From the NCBI GenBank assembly GCA_002338605.1, contig DDIP01000206.1:1-7799 (forward strand): a stretch of DNA of 7,799 nucleotides. Direction: 5' to 3'. This DNA comes from Proteobacteria bacterium UBA1847. Lineage in GTDB: Bacteria > Pseudomonadota > Gammaproteobacteria > Steroidobacterales > Woeseiaceae. Positions 6,741 through 7,799 of the stretch are shown piece after piece. The stretch's first letter is position 1. The number at the start of each line of letters is the position of its first letter. Made by a program: the position numbers and the translations under genes. The notes below the pieces were generated by a model. It did no database searches. It saw nothing but the letters and a program-made list of their open reading frames with translations, and was not told the DNA's origin.

Positions 6741-7645
6741 AAGTCGTTTCTCTATACCGTTTCCTGGACTTGCAGGACCCGCAGACGTTCCGCGACGAGC
6801 TGAAGCAACTGTGCGATGAGCAGCAGCTGCTGGGGACAGTGCTGGTCGCGCACGAGGGTTTCAACGGCACGCTGGCCGGGCGCGAGCAATCCATTCGCAA
6901 TGTAATGGACTGGATACAACGCCGCCTGGGTATCCCGGAAACGCTGGACGCGCGCTGGACGGATTCAGACGATGCGCCGTTTCGAAAGATGCGAGTCAAG
7001 GTAAAGAGCGAGATAGTCACGCTCGGCCGCCCCGACTTGCTGCCGCACCGCAGAACCGGTGTGCATGTCGATACGAAGCGCTGGAACGAGCTGATATCAG
7101 ATCCTGACGTACTCGTCATCGACACGCGCAATCACTACGAGATCGAAGTCGGCACGTTTCCGGGCGCAGTCGATCCCGGAAACGACAGCTTTCGCGAGTT
7201 CCCTGAATTTGCGAAGCAACTGGCGACCCAGTCAACTGACCGTCCGCTGGCGATGTTTTGTACAGGTGGGATTCGCTGCGAGAAGGCTACGGCGCTGATG
7301 ATGGAGCTCGGTTTCAGCGAGGTATACCACTTGCAGGGTGGTATCCTGAATTACCTGAGCGAGGTTGAAGAGCAGAATAATCGGTGGCGCGGCGAATGCT
7401 TCGTCTTTGATACACGTGTCGCTGTCGATCGTGACCTCACCGAAGGGGGCTATGTCCAGTGCCACGCCTGCCGCCGGCCGCTGAGCAGTGCGGACCTCGC
7501 GTCGGTTGACTATCGTGAGGGCGTGTCCTGCCCGAAGTGCATCGATGAGAGCGACGAGGATCGCAAGGCACGACTTGAGGAGCGCCGCAAGCAGGTGGCG
7601 CTGGCTGCCAAGCGCGGCGAATCGCATATTGGGCCGAAATCGTGA
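6737..7645 (+). CDS. trhO: tRNA uridine(34) hydroxylase TrhO (YceA, UPF0176 rhodanese)
   Basis: TrhO makes 5-hydroxyuridine at the wobble position 34 of certain tRNAs using oxygen, the first step to carboxymethoxy- or methoxyuridine. The 302-residue protein has the family order. An N-terminal ferredoxin-like or acylphosphatase-like domain (about 1-95) carries HEGFNGTLAG at 39-48. A rhodanese domain (about 110-215) has DTRNHYE at 129-135 and the active loop CTGGIRCEK with catalytic Cys175. The C-terminal tail has CHAC at 242-245 and CPKC at 265-268, which could bind a metal. It is shorter than E. coli YceA (about 350 residues), mostly at the ends. ATG 6737 overlaps the plsB stop (ATGA) and has no clear ribosome site of its own, so translation probably depends on ribosomes finishing plsB. 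No terminator follows within the window. Confidence 0.95.
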   Translation: MKVVSLYRFLDLQDPQTFRDELKQLCDEQQLLGTVLVAHEGFNGTLAGREQSIRNVMDWIQRRLGIPETLDARWTDSDDAPFRKMRVKVKSEIVTLGRPDLLPHRRTGVHVDTKRWNELISDPDVLVIDTRNHYEIEVGTFPGAVDPGNDSFREFPEFAKQLATQSTDRPLAMFCTGGIRCEKATALMMELGFSEVYHLQGGILNYLSEVEEQNNRWRGECFVFDTRVAVDRDLTEGGYVQCHACRRPLSSADLASVDYREGVSCPKCIDESDEDRKARLEERRKQVALAAKRGESHIGPKS

Positions 7646-7691
7646 GGAAATACCTTGCGAATCGGTGCCGGAAGGACTAAACAGGTAGCGT

Positions 7692-7799
7692 ATGAATTCG
7701 TGCAGACTGTCAGCCCGCTCAAAACCGGCTTCCCGCCGGCTGCTCGCTGTGCTCGCCTTGTTTTCGCTGAATCTTGCCGCAATGCCCTGCACGATGGCA
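7692..7799 (+). CDS. Exported protein of unknown function, N-terminal fragment
   Basis: ATG 7692 opens 36 codons that continue past the window end. An AGG at 7683-7685 lies 6 bases upstream. The peptide has a basic n-region with several Arg and Lys (up to SRR near residue 20), then a hydrophobic core LLAVLALFSLNLAAM and a small-residue region ending in PCTMA. This is a Sec-type signal peptide with likely cleavage after an Ala near residue 30 or 36. No lipobox is convincing: the Cys at 33 is preceded by AAMP. The mature protein is not visible, so no function is offered. The 46-base gap after trhO holds no terminator, so it may be co-transcribed with plsB-trhO. Confidence 0.6.
   Translation, partial: MNSCRLSARSKPASRRLLAVLALFSLNLAAMPCTMA

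Noticed and set aside
7655..7683. A sigma-70 promoter (TTGCGA, 17 bases, TAAACA) before the last gene
   Set aside because: The -10 box matches only three of six bases, and the start point would fall about 2 bases before the ATG despite a usable AGG ribosome site. It is not better than chance.

Overview
The window looks like chromosomal housekeeping and accessory DNA from a gammaproteobacterium of moderate to fairly high GC. The main evidence is a full-length PlsB-type glycerol-3-phosphate acyltransferase and a TrhO/YceA-type rhodanese, on tightly packed same-strand genes with 4-base stop/start overlaps. I cannot name the genus; a marine Woeseia- or Chromatiales-like lineage is only a guess. 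There are no RNA genes, CRISPR arrays, insertion sequences or phage genes, and no gene-free stretch longer than about 130 bases.

Region 1 (1-4203) reads as one operon, entered in its first gene and closed by a strong intrinsic terminator. The order is: the C-terminal end of a DUF697-like membrane protein; an Era/HSR1-type GTPase with its own DUF697-like C-terminal half, starting inside the previous gene; an alkyltransferase-like (ATL) DNA-damage sensor with Trp in place of the catalytic Cys; a protein with two tandem DsbA/HCCA-isomerase-like thioredoxin-fold domains, neither with a CxxC; a small alpha/beta hydrolase with a complete Ser-Asp-His triad; and a small acidic lipoprotein made of seven in-register 11-residue repeats. 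Gaps run from -65 to +22 bases. The operon combines a membrane-linked GTPase, recognition of alkylated bases, a glutathione-transferase-kappa-like fold, a hydrolase and a surface lipoprotein. A role in an envelope or electrophile stress response is inference only.

Region 2 (4204-7645) has a 71-base leader after the terminator, then plsB (first acylation step of phospholipid synthesis) overlapping trhO (oxygen-dependent 5-hydroxyuridine formation at tRNA position 34) by 4 bases. The overlap suggests the two unrelated enzymes share a transcript.

Region 3 (7646-7799) has a 46-base gap and then the first 36 codons of a gene whose product begins with a signal peptide and runs off the window.

The points most worth a second look are the 11-residue-repeat lipoprotein, the duplicated CxxC-less DsbA/HCCA-like protein joined to the ATL gene, and the paired DUF697-like tails of the first two genes.
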